DNA of 64,000 nt from Sphingomonas desiccabilis (GTDB lineage Bacteria; Pseudomonadota; Alphaproteobacteria; Sphingomonadales; Sphingomonadaceae), in the NCBI RefSeq assembly GCF_004135605.1, contig NZ_SDPT01000001.1, forward strand, positions 1,488,001 to 1,552,000, written 5' to 3'. The position numbers and the translations under genes were made by a program. The notes beneath the pieces were generated by a model, which was given only the letters and a program-made list of their open reading frames with translations, did not search any database and was not told the origin of the DNA. This document shows positions 35,385 through 47,100 of the stretch, in pieces; within the stretch, counting starts at the first letter, position 1, and each line of letters starts with the position of its first letter.

Positions 35385-37478
35385 TCACCAGATGCGGACG
35401 CGCGCGTCCGGTGCCAGGTACAGCTTGCTGCCGGGCGCCGGCTTGAAGCCTTCGTACCAGGGGTCGAGGTTGCGCACCACCCAGGCGCGCTGCTGCGAGG
35501 GCGAGTGCGGATCGGTCAGCAGCCGCTGGCGAAGGTTCGCCTCGCGGTAGCTGCGCCGCCACACCTGCGCCCAGCCAAGGTAGAAGCGCTGCTCGCCGGT
35601 ATAGCCGTCCACCACGCCGGCAGGCTTGCCGCCGAGCGCATGCTGATAGGCGTCCCAGGCGACGGTGAGGCCGGCGAGGTCGGCGATGTTCTCGCCCAGC
35701 GTCAGCGCGCCCTTTACGTGCAGGCCGGGCAGCGGCTCATAGGCGTCATACTGACGGACCAGCGCGGCGGTGCGCTCGTCGAACCGCTTCACGTCTTCCG
35801 GCGTCCACCAGTCGGTGAGGCTGCCGTTCGCGTCGTACTTGCGGCCCTGGTCGTCGAAGTGGTGGCTGATTTCGTGACCGATGACGGCGCCGATGCCGCC
35901 ATAGTTCACCGCCGGATCGGCGTTGGGATCGAAGAACGGCGGCTGCAGGATCGCGGCCGGGAACACGATCTCGTTCATGACGGGGTTCGCATAGGCGTTC
36001 ACCGTCATCGGGGTCATGTACCACTCCCACTTCTGGATCGGGCGACCCAGCTTGGAGAAGTTGTCGGCATGTGCCCAGTTGGCGGCACGGACCGCATTGC
36101 CCAGCGCATCGCCGGCGCGGATCTGGAGGTTGGAATAATCCTTCCACTTGTCCGGATAGCCGATCTTGGGCGTGAAGGCCGCGAGCTTGGCGCGCGCCTT
36201 CTGCTTCGTCTCGGGCGCCATCCATTCGAGCTGGTCGATCCGGCGGCCCATCGCCTCAGTGACGTTGCGCACCAGCGCATCGGCCGCGGCCTTGGTCTCG
36301 GGCGGGAAATACTTGGCGACGTAGACCTGGCTGACCTCGTCCCCGAGGGCGTCGCTGGTGAAGTCGACCGCGCGTTCCCAGCGCTGCTGCTGCTCCGGGG
36401 TCCCCGAGAGCGTCGTGCCGTAAAAGGCGAAGCTCTCCTGGTCGAAGGCCTTCGGCAGGACGCCAGCATACTGGTCGAGCGAGCGGACCAGCATCTGGTC
36501 CTTGAGGACTGACACCGGAGCTGCCGCAATCGCCTTGGCGATGCCTGCCACCGCGCTCGGCTGCGCCACGATCACCGTGTCAACAGTCGCGCCCATGCCC
36601 TTGAAATAGGTCGGGAAGTCGAATCCGGGCGCCTGCTTCTGAAGCTGCGCCAGCGTCAGCTTGTTGTAGGTCTTGTCGGCGTTGCGGCTTTCGACCCGGG
36701 TCCAGTGCGCCTTCGCGATGCTGGTCTCGTAGGCAAGGATCGCGGCCGCGCGCGCTTGCGCATTGGGCTCGCCGGCCAGGGTGAACATCTTGGCGACGTG
36801 CGCGACATAGGCGTTGCGCGTCTCGACCATCTTGGCGCCGGTGGAGAGGTAATAGTCGCGGTCCGGAAGGCCCAAGCCCGACTGGCTGAGGTTCAGCGCA
36901 TAAACGTCCGGGTGCTTGTCGTCCGGGCCGACATAGCCGCCGAACGGACCCTCGATGCCGTTGACCGAAGCCTCCGCCGCAAGCGCGGCATAGCCGGCCT
37001 TGCCGGACAGCGCCTTGATCTTGCCGAGCCAGGGCTGGATCGGGGCGAGACCCTTGGCATCGATCGAAGCCTGGTCGAGATAGGTCGCATAGGCGACGCC
37101 GATCTTGGAGTTTGCGTCGGCGCGCACGCCGTCCAGTATCTCGCGGGTGCGGCTGCGGGACAGATCCTCCAGCACCGTGAACATGCCGAAGTTGGACTTG
37201 TCGGCCGGGATCGGCGTGGTCTTCTCCCAGGTGCCGTTCGCAAAGCCATAGAAGTCGTCGCCAGGCGCGATCGCACGGTCCATGCCCGCTTCATCGAAGC
37301 CGAAGGTCCCGATCTGCGGCTTGGCAGTGCCCGCGGCGTTGACCGGGCCGGTAGCGGCCTGACCGACGGCCTGGGTCTGCTCGGCGACGGCAGCGGGGTC
37401 GGCGGCGCCGGTGGTGGCGCACGCACCGAGCAGCGCAGAGCCGGCGAGCAGAGAGGATAACAGAAGCGAACGCCGCAT
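35385..37478 (-). CDS. M13-family zinc metallopeptidase (neprilysin/PepO-like)
   Basis: A 697-residue exported M13 peptidase. The zinc site GHEISHHFDDQGRKYD is at about 534-549 (H535, H539) and the third ligand E596 is in LGENIADLAGLT. The substrate motif VNAYANP, matching the family NAYY/NAFY block, is present. The N-terminus MRRSLLLSSLLAGSALLGACA is a lipoprotein signal with lipobox LGAC. I choose ATG 37478 because it begins that signal and has AAGGAC upstream. Members cleave peptides up to about 40 residues in the periplasm. It stands 94 bp from cckA without an obvious functional link. Confidence 0.92.
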   Translation of the reverse strand: MRRSLLLSSLLAGSALLGACATTGAADPAAVAEQTQAVGQAATGPVNAAGTAKPQIGTFGFDEAGMDRAIAPGDDFYGFANGTWEKTTPIPADKSNFGMFTVLEDLSRSRTREILDGVRADANSKIGVAYATYLDQASIDAKGLAPIQPWLGKIKALSGKAGYAALAAEASVNGIEGPFGGYVGPDDKHPDVYALNLSQSGLGLPDRDYYLSTGAKMVETRNAYVAHVAKMFTLAGEPNAQARAAAILAYETSIAKAHWTRVESRNADKTYNKLTLAQLQKQAPGFDFPTYFKGMGATVDTVIVAQPSAVAGIAKAIAAAPVSVLKDQMLVRSLDQYAGVLPKAFDQESFAFYGTTLSGTPEQQQRWERAVDFTSDALGDEVSQVYVAKYFPPETKAAADALVRNVTEAMGRRIDQLEWMAPETKQKARAKLAAFTPKIGYPDKWKDYSNLQIRAGDALGNAVRAANWAHADNFSKLGRPIQKWEWYMTPMTVNAYANPVMNEIVFPAAILQPPFFDPNADPAVNYGGIGAVIGHEISHHFDDQGRKYDANGSLTDWWTPEDVKRFDERTAALVRQYDAYEPLPGLHVKGALTLGENIADLAGLTVAWDAYQHALGGKPAGVVDGYTGEQRFYLGWAQVWRRSYREANLRQRLLTDPHSPSQQRAWVVRNLDPWYEGFKPAPGSKLYLAPDARVRIW

Positions 37479-37534
37479 GGTGAGTCCTTCACACTGGGTG
37501 GAATGCGGCTGTCTTAGTGGGCGGGGATCACCCG

Positions 37535-39663
<2,129 letters not shown>

Positions 39664-39682
39664 GCGCCCTTCCCTCTTCCTC

Positions 39683-39781
39683 GTACTCCGGCGCAGGCCG
39701 GGGCCCAGCGACGACGGATTCGGCGACGTCGCGCACGCTTCGGAGGCTTTCCCAACTACGCCCCGGCCTGCGCCGGGGTAC
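39683..39781. repeat. inverted pair of REP-like elements
   Basis: A 22-base unit (GTACTCCGGCGCAGGC then CGGGGC, 39683-39704) recurs inverted at 39760-39781 with one mismatch; the inner 17 bases are identical. A 55-base spacer separates the arms. Each arm also contains a GC palindrome. The unit resembles the short interspersed repeats of sphingomonads. As a pair it looks like a REPIN-type element, and as RNA it could fold to end or stabilise the pip transcript. Confidence 0.6.
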
Positions 39782-39816
39782 AGAGAAGGGCGAACCCCGC
39801 GGTGGCTCGTCTTCGT

Positions 39817-40023
39817 TCAGTCGGACTTCTTCGGCGTGACCCACACCGACACCGGCACCACCACCTTGCCCGGCGCGGGCTTGCCGACCTCGACGCGGTC
39901 GGCGGTGACGAGCTCGCCGCTCTCCAGGTTGAACGAGGCCCAGGGCTTGGGCATGCGGCCGAAGGTCATGCGCTGGATGGGCTGACCGGTGGTGGTGTTC
40001 ATGATCGTAGCAATGATGGGCAT
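39817..40023 (-). CDS. small conserved-looking hypothetical protein
   Basis: A 68-residue protein, MPIIATIMNTTTGQPIQRMT..., with balanced amino-acid composition unlike a chance GC-rich frame. It has no signal or membrane segment, and ends in a beta-like GKVVVPVSVWVTPKK. ATG 40002 (MNTTTG) is an alternative start. It lies between the REP-like pair and a GH16 gene on the same strand, 48 bp downstream of the latter. Function is unknown. Confidence 0.5.
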   Translation of the reverse strand: MPIIATIMNTTTGQPIQRMTFGRMPKPWASFNLESGELVTADRVEVGKPAPGKVVVPVSVWVTPKKSD

Positions 40024-40071
40024 CGCGGGCGGATAGCGGCGGCGGCGCGCCGCTGTCCAGCCGCGATGCGA

Positions 40072-40893
40072 TCAGTCGCCGTGCTTCCAATAGCGGACGT
40101 AGTCGACCGACATCCGCTGCGGGAGACTGGCGTCGTCGATCCCCTTTGCGCCACCCCAGTCGCCGCCCACCGCCAGGTTCAGGATCAGCGGATAGGGTCG
40201 TGTGAACGGCCATGCCGCCTTGCCACCCGGCTGATCGTTCGCGACCCGCATATAGGCGCGGCCGTCGACGCCGATGGTGATCGAATCCGGCCTCCAATCC
40301 AGCTGGTAGTTGTGAAAGGCGGTGCAGGCCGTCGCCACTTGCTTCTGGGCGCCGCGCTGCGTGCCGAGCCGATGGTTGAAGGCGCCGCTGTGCAGGGTCG
40401 CGTGGATGACGTTGGGGTCCCAGCCGACCATCTCCATGATGTCGATCTCGCCGCCGGCGGGCCAGGAGGCGTCCTCCGGAACCATCCAGATCGCGGGCCA
40501 GGCGCCGCGGCCGCAGGGGAGCTTCGCGCGCACCTCGTAGAAGCCATAGCCGAGCGTCTGGCGGGTCACGAGCTTGGCGGAGCTATAGACCTGTCCTCCC
40601 CAATCGGGGAACTTCGCCTTGGAGAGCGGCTCCCGCCGCGCCTCGATCACGAGCACGCCGTCTTCGACGCGGGTATTTTCCGGCCGGTCGGCCGCGTAAT
40701 ATTGCTTCTCGTTGTTGTACCAGCCGGCGGCGTTGCGGGAGGTGTCGTACCGCCAGATGCTTTGGTCGACTTTCTTGCCCGCGAATTCGTCCGCGAAACT
40801 GGCCGGGGCGGCGGGCGGCGCCATTGGCGCGTCCACGGCATAGTTGGTGGCCCCCAGCGTCGCCGCCTGAACCGCGAGCAGCATCCATTGCAT
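40072..40893 (-). CDS. GH16 family endo-beta-glucanase (laminarinase-like)
   Basis: A 273-residue beta-jelly-roll glycosidase of family 16. The catalytic motif GGEIDIMEMVG holds E149 (nucleophile), D151 and E154 (acid/base). Flanking YGFYEVRAKLPCGRGAWPAIWM and the C-terminal YPLILNLAVGGDWGG and VDYVRYW are standard for beta-1,3-glucanases. ATG 40893 lies 6-7 bases after AGGAG. The short hydrophobic N-terminus (MQWMLLAVQAATLG) may be a signal peptide. Cleavage of laminarin or beta-1,3-glucan is the family inference. Confidence 0.9.
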   Translation of the reverse strand: MQWMLLAVQAATLGATNYAVDAPMAPPAAPASFADEFAGKKVDQSIWRYDTSRNAAGWYNNEKQYYAADRPENTRVEDGVLVIEARREPLSKAKFPDWGGQVYSSAKLVTRQTLGYGFYEVRAKLPCGRGAWPAIWMVPEDASWPAGGEIDIMEMVGWDPNVIHATLHSGAFNHRLGTQRGAQKQVATACTAFHNYQLDWRPDSITIGVDGRAYMRVANDQPGGKAAWPFTRPYPLILNLAVGGDWGGAKGIDDASLPQRMSVDYVRYWKHGD

Positions 40894-40982
40894 CGGCATC
40901 TCCTCCGCTTCTCCGGTCTCCAACCGCCGGATACGCAGATCCTAGGCGGTACCGGCGAGACTGGGAAGCGGATGCCGGCCGT

Positions 40983-41570
40983 CTACTCGCTCGCGCCGAG
41001 CCCGCGAAGTGCCCGCGCGCGTTGCACGTCGTGCTCGACCACCGCAGTGGTGAAGCGCCGGAACAGGCGCTGTGCTTGCCGCCAGGAGCCGCCGACGGGC
41101 GCGGTCCGCTCGCGGGTGCGCACGAGGCCGCTGCTCCAGTCGGAAGCGATGCGCTGCAACTCCGCATCCTTCTCGTCGATCGCATCGCCGATCACCAGCG
41201 AGGAAAACGGCATCGCGATCCGGGGCGCAGCGAAGCGGCCCCGCAGATCCTCCCGCGCTTCGCCCGGCGCGAACAGCAGCGCGCCCGCGACCCGCGCGGC
41301 ATAGTTGGCGGGCGAGAGTTTCGCCCACCAGCCGACGGCAAAGCAGCTGAGGCCGCTGGCGATCAGCAGCACCGACCGGTCCGACTCGGTGACTGCCCGG
41401 TCGAGCTTGGCCGCCCAGCGCGCCCGATCGGACCGCGTCGCGAAGCCTCCAGTCAGATGCCGCGCGCCTTCGGCGGGCCACCCGAGCTTCTGCCAGGCAG
41501 GCAGCGGGTCCTGCGGATCCGAAAGCGTGATGACGGAGAGATCCTCTCGCCACGTCGCCAGACTGGTCAT
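40983..41570 (-). CDS. RBBP9-like hydrolase paralogue lacking catalytic residues
   Basis: A 195-residue member of the RBBP9/YdeN alpha/beta-hydrolase family and a tandem paralogue of the next gene upstream. The nucleophile elbow AHSLGC of the paralogue is replaced by ASGLSC (Gly73 in the Ser position), while the following FAVGWWAKLSP still aligns with IAVAWWAELSP. The Asp near DAIDEKD can be aligned, but the catalytic His segment (GARGHLN in the paralogue) is absent (ERTAPVGGSW). It is therefore probably not a serine hydrolase. It retains a full open frame and a good ribosome site (AAAGGGAG), so it is not simply a dead gene; binding or regulation of its neighbour is possible. Confidence 0.75.
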   Translation of the reverse strand: MTSLATWREDLSVITLSDPQDPLPAWQKLGWPAEGARHLTGGFATRSDRARWAAKLDRAVTESDRSVLLIASGLSCFAVGWWAKLSPANYAARVAGALLFAPGEAREDLRGRFAAPRIAMPFSSLVIGDAIDEKDAELQRIASDWSSGLVRTRERTAPVGGSWRQAQRLFRRFTTAVVEHDVQRARALRGLGASE

Positions 41571-41648
41571 AGGCAGCTCCCTTTCCTGTTTCGTGCGACG
41601 GCCTGCGGTCCCCTGCGCGTGCCGCCTTCCTGTTTCCCTATGCCGGCC

Positions 41649-42329
41649 TCACGCCGGACGTGCTTCGAAGCCGCCGAAGTCCGCGCGGCGCCGCACCTCG
41701 CGCGCGACAAGGCTGCGTGCTTCCACCGGGGCGGTGCCATGTCCCCCCGCCTCGAAGCTTTCAAGCAGGACACCGTCGAGCAGTTCCTGTCCCGCGCGCC
41801 ACTCGCCGAGGCCGCTGTCGGCGTTCAGATGGCCGCGCGCGCCCGCATCGATGAACTCGCTGCCCCAGTCGGCGGCGAAACCGCGCGCACGCTCGAGCGT
41901 GATCCACGGGTCGTTCCGGGACGCGACCACGATCGAGGGAAACGGCAGCCGCAGGCGCGGCGTCGAGGCAAAGCCCTTTACCTCCGCGGGCGCCTCCGGC
42001 CGATCGACGTCCGCCGGTGCGACCAGCAGCGCGCCGACCACCGGCCCGTCCGGCAGCTGCGGCGAAAGCTCCGCCCACCAGGCGACGGCGATGCAGCCCA
42101 GGCTGTGCGCCACCAGCACCACCGGCGCCTCCGCCCGGCGGATCGCCTGGTCGAGCTTGGTCACCCAGCTGTTGCGGTGAGGGGTGTGCCACATGCCGAG
42201 ATCGACCCGCACCGTATCCGGGCGGCTCTGCTCCCACAGCGTCTGCCAATGGGAGGGACCGGACCCGTTCAGGCCCGGCACCGTCAGGACGGTCGGATGC
42301 AGTGCTTCGTTCGAAGAGGAACTCGCCAT
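41649..42329 (-). CDS. RBBP9/YdeN-family alpha/beta hydrolase
   Basis: A 226-residue small serine hydrolase of the RBBP9/YdeN family. The triad is S76 (VAHSLGCIAVAWW), D140 (ASRNDPW) and H167 (ARGHLNADSGLGEW), with the family N-terminal LTVPGLNGSGPSHWQTLWE. ATG 42329 has GGAGAAG upstream; the open frame extends further but leaves the family pattern. It precedes a degenerate paralogue by 78 bp, so the two are probably one transcript. Substrate unknown. Confidence 0.85.
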   Translation of the reverse strand: MASSSSNEALHPTVLTVPGLNGSGPSHWQTLWEQSRPDTVRVDLGMWHTPHRNSWVTKLDQAIRRAEAPVVLVAHSLGCIAVAWWAELSPQLPDGPVVGALLVAPADVDRPEAPAEVKGFASTPRLRLPFPSIVVASRNDPWITLERARGFAADWGSEFIDAGARGHLNADSGLGEWRAGQELLDGVLLESFEAGGHGTAPVEARSLVAREVRRRADFGGFEARPA

Positions 42330-42462
42330 CGCGCTTCTCCTGGTTCCGAGAAGAACCCTTTCACTATCACGCCTGCCAGCCGGTTCGAAGATAATCCTAC
42401 TATGCAGCTGGACAATCAAGCTGCGCCCGAACGGCCTTGCCGTGCGGCCAATGCTATGCCCG

Positions 42463-42683
42463 TCAGGCGGAAACGCCGCCGGCGCGGGAGGGGTGCGCGG
42501 CGTCGCCGGCGTGGTAGCGCACCGGGTCGAGCATGCCCGCGCGCCGGGCGATGACGGTCGCACCAGCCCCTGCCCGGCGACGTCGATCGCAGGGCCTCCC
42601 ATGTCCAGGATCGGATCGATCGCGAGCAGCAGCGCACCGCGGCAGCTCGCGCCGCAGTCCCGAACGACCGCGGGTGCTACCGC
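42463..42683 (-). pseudogene. possible broken coding remnant after bcsZ
   Basis: The 354-base gap 42330-42683 lacks an intact gene. Directly after the bcsZ stop a same-frame run (AVAPAVVRDCGASCRGALL, then IDPILDMGGPAIDVAGQG) shows strong third-position GC; after a one-base shift near 42564-42575 the reading becomes ATVIARRAGMLDPVRYHAGD and ends at TGA 42463. Neither part has a good start. I do not recognise the protein. It may be a decayed or frameshifted gene end, or chance in GC-rich DNA. Confidence 0.25.
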
Positions 42684-43745
42684 CTAGAGATAGGCGAGCG
42701 CCTGCAGCACGCTGGCGTAGTAATCGGCCTGCGGGGTTGGCGCCGGCAGCGGCTGCCCCAGCAGGCGACGTACGCCCACCATTGCCCCGCTGGAGAGGGC
42801 GAAGGGCGCGGTCTGCCCCGTGCGGACGTCGACCCAGGCGGGAATTGGCCCCGCACCGAAACCGCGCCAGAAGCGCGCGATCGTGTCCGCCTTGGCGCCG
42901 CGACCGGCCATCGCAAGATAGAGCGGCACGCGCACCGCGTCGAAGCCGAACCGCGGGTCGCGGCCCGGCGTCGGCGACATGCTGCCGTCCGGCGCCACGT
43001 CCACCCAGTCGGTGGGCAGCCCATGCTGGCCGAACCGCGCGCGGGCGATCAGCGCCTCACCCCCCTTGATGACGGCGCCCCATTTCTTGTCGCCGTCCGC
43101 CGCCCGGAAGCGTTCAAGCGCGGGCCAGACGTAATAGGAAGGGTTGAGCGTGAGCCGGCCCTGCTGCTCGAAGCCGGTGCCGCCGGGAACCAGGAAGAGG
43201 TCGTTGCCGACCTGCCGCAGCATGGTGTCGTGCAACGCGTTGCGGATGGCCGCGGCCCGCTCGGCCAGGAAGCGCTCGCGCCAACGGTCCGCACCGATCA
43301 TCAGCCCCCAGGCGATCAGCATGTCGCCGTCGGTGGCGTTGTTCGGATCGCCGACAGGCTGGGCGGCATTGGGATCGTAGCGCCAGGAATAGAGCGGGTC
43401 GCTGCTGCGCGTCAGGGTCTTCTCGGTCCAGGCGAGGATGCGATCAAAGGCGTCGCGGTCGCCTGCCGTGGCGGAAAGGACGAGCGCATACCCCTGCCCT
43501 TCCGTGTGGCTGACGCCGTTGTTGCCGGTGTCGATCACCCGGCCGTCCGGCTGCACGAAGCTGCCCTTGAAGCCGGTCCAGAGCGACGGGATCAGGGCGG
43601 GGTTGCCGCCGGTCACCGAGGGCGTCTTGCGCGGTGCCGCTGCATTGCCGGCGGTGTCGTGGCCATTGTCCGCCGCGCGCCCCGAGCATGCGACAACGAA
43701 GCTGCTGCCGGCACCGAGCAGCAGCGCACGTCGATCAAGCACCAT
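42684..43745 (-). CDS. bcsZ: cellulose-locus endo-1,4-beta-glucanase (GH8)
   Basis: A 353-residue GH8 endoglucanase, the BcsZ cellulase that trims nascent cellulose in the periplasm and is part of most bcs operons. The general acid is E82 in HTEGQGYAL and the substrate loop is NATDGDMLIAWG (D139, D141). The N-terminus (DRRALLLGAGSSFVVACSG) looks like a Tat/lipoprotein-type signal with a Cys at residue 20. ATG 43745 overlaps the end of bcsD by 11 bases. It is the last intact gene of the operon. Confidence 0.93.
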   Translation of the reverse strand: MVLDRRALLLGAGSSFVVACSGRAADNGHDTAGNAAAPRKTPSVTGGNPALIPSLWTGFKGSFVQPDGRVIDTGNNGVSHTEGQGYALVLSATAGDRDAFDRILAWTEKTLTRSSDPLYSWRYDPNAAQPVGDPNNATDGDMLIAWGLMIGADRWRERFLAERAAAIRNALHDTMLRQVGNDLFLVPGGTGFEQQGRLTLNPSYYVWPALERFRAADGDKKWGAVIKGGEALIARARFGQHGLPTDWVDVAPDGSMSPTPGRDPRFGFDAVRVPLYLAMAGRGAKADTIARFWRGFGAGPIPAWVDVRTGQTAPFALSSGAMVGVRRLLGQPLPAPTPQADYYASVLQALAYL

Positions 43746-44199
43746 AGAAGAATTCCACGCTCCGTTCGCTTGAACCGATGACACGCGTGCGGATGCTCGC
43801 ACCGCCGCCGAGTTGGCCGAGCCAGTGATCGTAGATGCCGGAGAGCACCGCTACCGTCGTCTCGTGCCAGCGGCCCTCGTCCATGCCGGAGGGTGCCAGC
43901 GGCAAGTCGGAATGCTCGATCTGCAGCCCTCCTCGTGCGAAGCGCAGCACCGCCCTGCCCCAACCGCTTTCGGCCCAGAAGGCGTTCATCGCGGCGAAGA
44001 TCTCGTCGTTGGAATGCGCCTCGCTGAGTGGATAGGCGCGCGCGATCCGGGCGCCAATGGCACGGAAGAAGGCCTGCGCCTGCACCGGCTCCGCCACCTC
44101 CCACGCCTCGTCGACCATGTGGCACGCGAGCATGACCGGGGGCTGAAGCCCGGCTTCTGACGCATCAAGCCGCCAAGGCATCAGCATCGGCTTGCTCAC
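43735..44199 (-). CDS. bcsD: cellulose synthase subunit BcsD
   Basis: A 154-residue protein matching BcsD/AxCeSD, the periplasmic ring-forming subunit that aligns glucan chains and promotes crystalline cellulose in Komagataeibacter. The N-terminal helix pair, the central NDEIFAAMNAFWAESGWGRAVL and the C-terminal GIYDHWLGQLGGGASIRTRVIG, SVEFFYG follow the family pattern. Its ATG overlaps the bcsC stop (ATGA, 44196-44199). BcsD marks a class-I bcs operon and is absent from E. coli-type loci. Confidence 0.85.
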   Translation of the reverse strand: MSKPMLMPWRLDASEAGLQPPVMLACHMVDEAWEVAEPVQAQAFFRAIGARIARAYPLSEAHSNDEIFAAMNAFWAESGWGRAVLRFARGGLQIEHSDLPLAPSGMDEGRWHETTVAVLSGIYDHWLGQLGGGASIRTRVIGSSERSVEFFYGA

Positions 44200-47100
44200 T
44201 TGTCGCCTCCCAACGTCTGTTTGATACCTACCGAGGTACGAACTTCGTTGTATTGGCCAAAAGTGTTAACATTGATGTCACCACCCACGCGGGTGCTGCC
44301 GGCGAGCCCGTAGTAGACGGATGCACCTGCGGCGAGGCCGAAGCCGGTGTCGCTGAGACTGTCATAGCGCGCCCGCACGTCGGTATTCCGGGCCTTTAGC
44401 TGCTCCAGAACCGTCTGCGCGCCCGGATCGGTCGGATAGAGCGGCGCCTCGTCCTGGTCGTAGCTCTGGTAGCCGGGCGCCGCGTTGGCGCTGATCTCGA
44501 AACGGTCGGTGTTCATGGCGAAGCGCACCGGGAAGCTCACGCTGAAGAAGCTCTGCGGGCTGAAGTACCCGCCGTGCCCGTAGCTGAAGTAGTTCTGATT
44601 GTTCCCGAACGTCTGGTAGTTCGCATTGATCCCGACGGTCAGCGAAGAACGCGTATCCCGGTAGGCGCGCGTGTAGCCGCCGGCGTTGAACTGCATGGAG
44701 TGGTTGTCGCGCACGCCGGTGCCGTCATAATGGTGCCAGGCGCCATCCACATAGGCGCCGGTGCCGTCACGATCCCACGACAGCGAAGCGCCGCCGCCGG
44801 TCCGCATCACCGAGCCCCAGAAATCCCCCGTCACCGGATCGATCGTACCGGCATAGGAGACGATGCTGTCCGTCACCGGCCGGCGCTCGGCCCAGATCCG
44901 CCCGCTCGCCTGCGGCGAGAAGCGCGGGGTCAGTGCGACACCGCCCGCAGCATGGCGCTTGGCGAAGCCCAGCGGCGTGGTGCCCACGTCCGCCTGGACG
45001 AGATCGCCCTCGTAGGTGGCGGCCACCGCGACCCCGGCGTCGTGCTGGGTAGCCGCCTGCGTCAGCTGCGACGGCTGCTGGGCGACGATCCCTTGCGCTT
45101 CGGCGGTGCCGTTGCGCCCGAAGCGGGCAAGGCCGGAGCCAGTTGGACGGCCCGAGTCGAGCACGACCGCCTGCGCCTGCACGCCGAGGCGGCCGCCGGC
45201 AAAGCCGGTCGAAACCTTTGCAGTGCCGCTCAGCTCCTTGAGCGAGCTGAGCCCGGTTTCGCCCGAGCGATCCCGATAGCCGGTGGTGACTTCCGCACGA
45301 GGTGCGCTGCTCGCGGCGAGCCGGCGCATGTCGGCCTCGATGCCCTGGAGCACCGGATCGCCGCCTTGTGCGGCCATCTGGGGTGCCGGGCCGGGCGAGC
45401 CGGGAGCGCCGGGCATCCAGCCCTGTGGTACCGCCGCAGCGCCACCCGCCGCGTAGGGGGCGGCATAGCCGTCGGACCGTGGCGAAGTGGCGAAGGGCGA
45501 CCCGGGCGCGCCACCGACCGGGGCGAGGGCCACCGGCGCCGCAGACGCGGTCTGTACACCGCCCGAGCCGAAGGCGAACGGATTGCTGCCCGAAGCGACC
45601 GGAGCGAAGGGATTGGTCGCGACCGTTGGCTGCGCCATCTGCGCGAACGGGTTGCCGGCAAACGGGTTGGCACCGCCGGCACCCGCCTGCCCCACATAGA
45701 GGGTGCGCGCCTGCTGGAGATATTTGCGCGCAGCACCATCGTCCCCGCGCGCCTGCTCGACGCGTGCCGCGGCAAGATAGGTGCGATAGTCGCCGGGCGC
45801 GGCGCGGATCGCCTGCCGGGCCGCCTCGCGCGCTGCGCCGTGCTCGCCGGCCGAAGACGCCGTCTCGGCAAAGCCGATCAGCGCATCCCGATTGTTCGGG
45901 TCCTTGGCCAGGATCATGCGATAGGTCTGCGCCGCCTGCGCGTTCAGCCCGCCGGTCTGGTAGAGCCGGCCGAGCGAGGCGAGCACGTCCGTGTCGCCGG
46001 GCGTCGATGCCCAGGCCTGCTGCAGCACGTCGAAGGCGGGCGCGTACTGGCCGGCCAGCCGCAGCCGGTCGGCCCGCGCGACGGCCATCGCAGAGCGCAG
46101 GGTCGCCACCGTCTGCATCCCCTGCGCGGTCCCGCCGGCGAGCTGGGTCGCGCGCGACAGCGCTTCCTCGGCCGCCATGTCCTGGCCGGTCGCCGCAAGG
46201 ACGCGAACGATCGGGTCATAGGCCTCGGCAGACGCCACGGGCATGCCCGCAGCGCGCTGCGCGAGCATCGAGGCGGTCTGGGTGTCGCCCAATTCGAAGA
46301 GGGCAGTCGCGATGGTGGCCGTCTGCGCCGCCGGGAGGCCGGGCATATCGGCGATCTGGCGGAGCGACTGGAGGGCGGTCTGCTGCTGCCCCTGCGCACC
46401 CAGCGCGCGGGCGCGGGTGACCGCGGCCTCGGCGCGCAGGCCAAGCACGAAGCCGTTCATCTCCTCGCTGCGCGACCCTTCCGGAATGCGCGCCATCAGC
46501 GTCTCGGCCGCACCCAGTTGACCGGACTGCTGGGCGAACAGCGCCGCGGCGTAGAGCGACTCCGGAGCCGCCGATTGGGCGAGCGGGCCGATGATCGTGG
46601 TCGCGTCCATCGGCCGGCGCTGGTCGCGCAGGAACCGGGCATAGTCGTAGCGCAGCCAGGGATCGTTCGGATCGAGCGAGATGGCCCGGTCGTAGAGCTG
46701 CTGTGCCTGGCCTGGACGGCCGGCGGCCACCTCCGCCTGTGCCTGGGCGCGGATCGCGCTTACCCGCAGTGCGCCTACCTGGGCGCCCCCGCTCGCGCGT
46801 GCGGCCTGGGTGTAGAGATTGGCGGCGTCCGCATAGCGGCCCTGCTGCTGGTAGATCCGTGCAAGCAGCTCGGTTGCGGTCTGCGCGGCGGGATTGTCGC
46901 TGCGCGACAGGCGCTCGGCCGTCGCCTGCGCCTCCGCGACGCGCCCCGCGTCGAAGTCGGCCTGTGCCGCGCGGAGATCCGCAAAGAAGCTCGCCGACTG
47001 GAGCGCCTCCGCCCAGCGGCTGCCGTTGCCGCGGCGCGAGGCGCGCTGAAGCAGATCGCGGGCTTCCGCAAAGCGTTCGCGCCGCAGTTCGACGAGGCCG

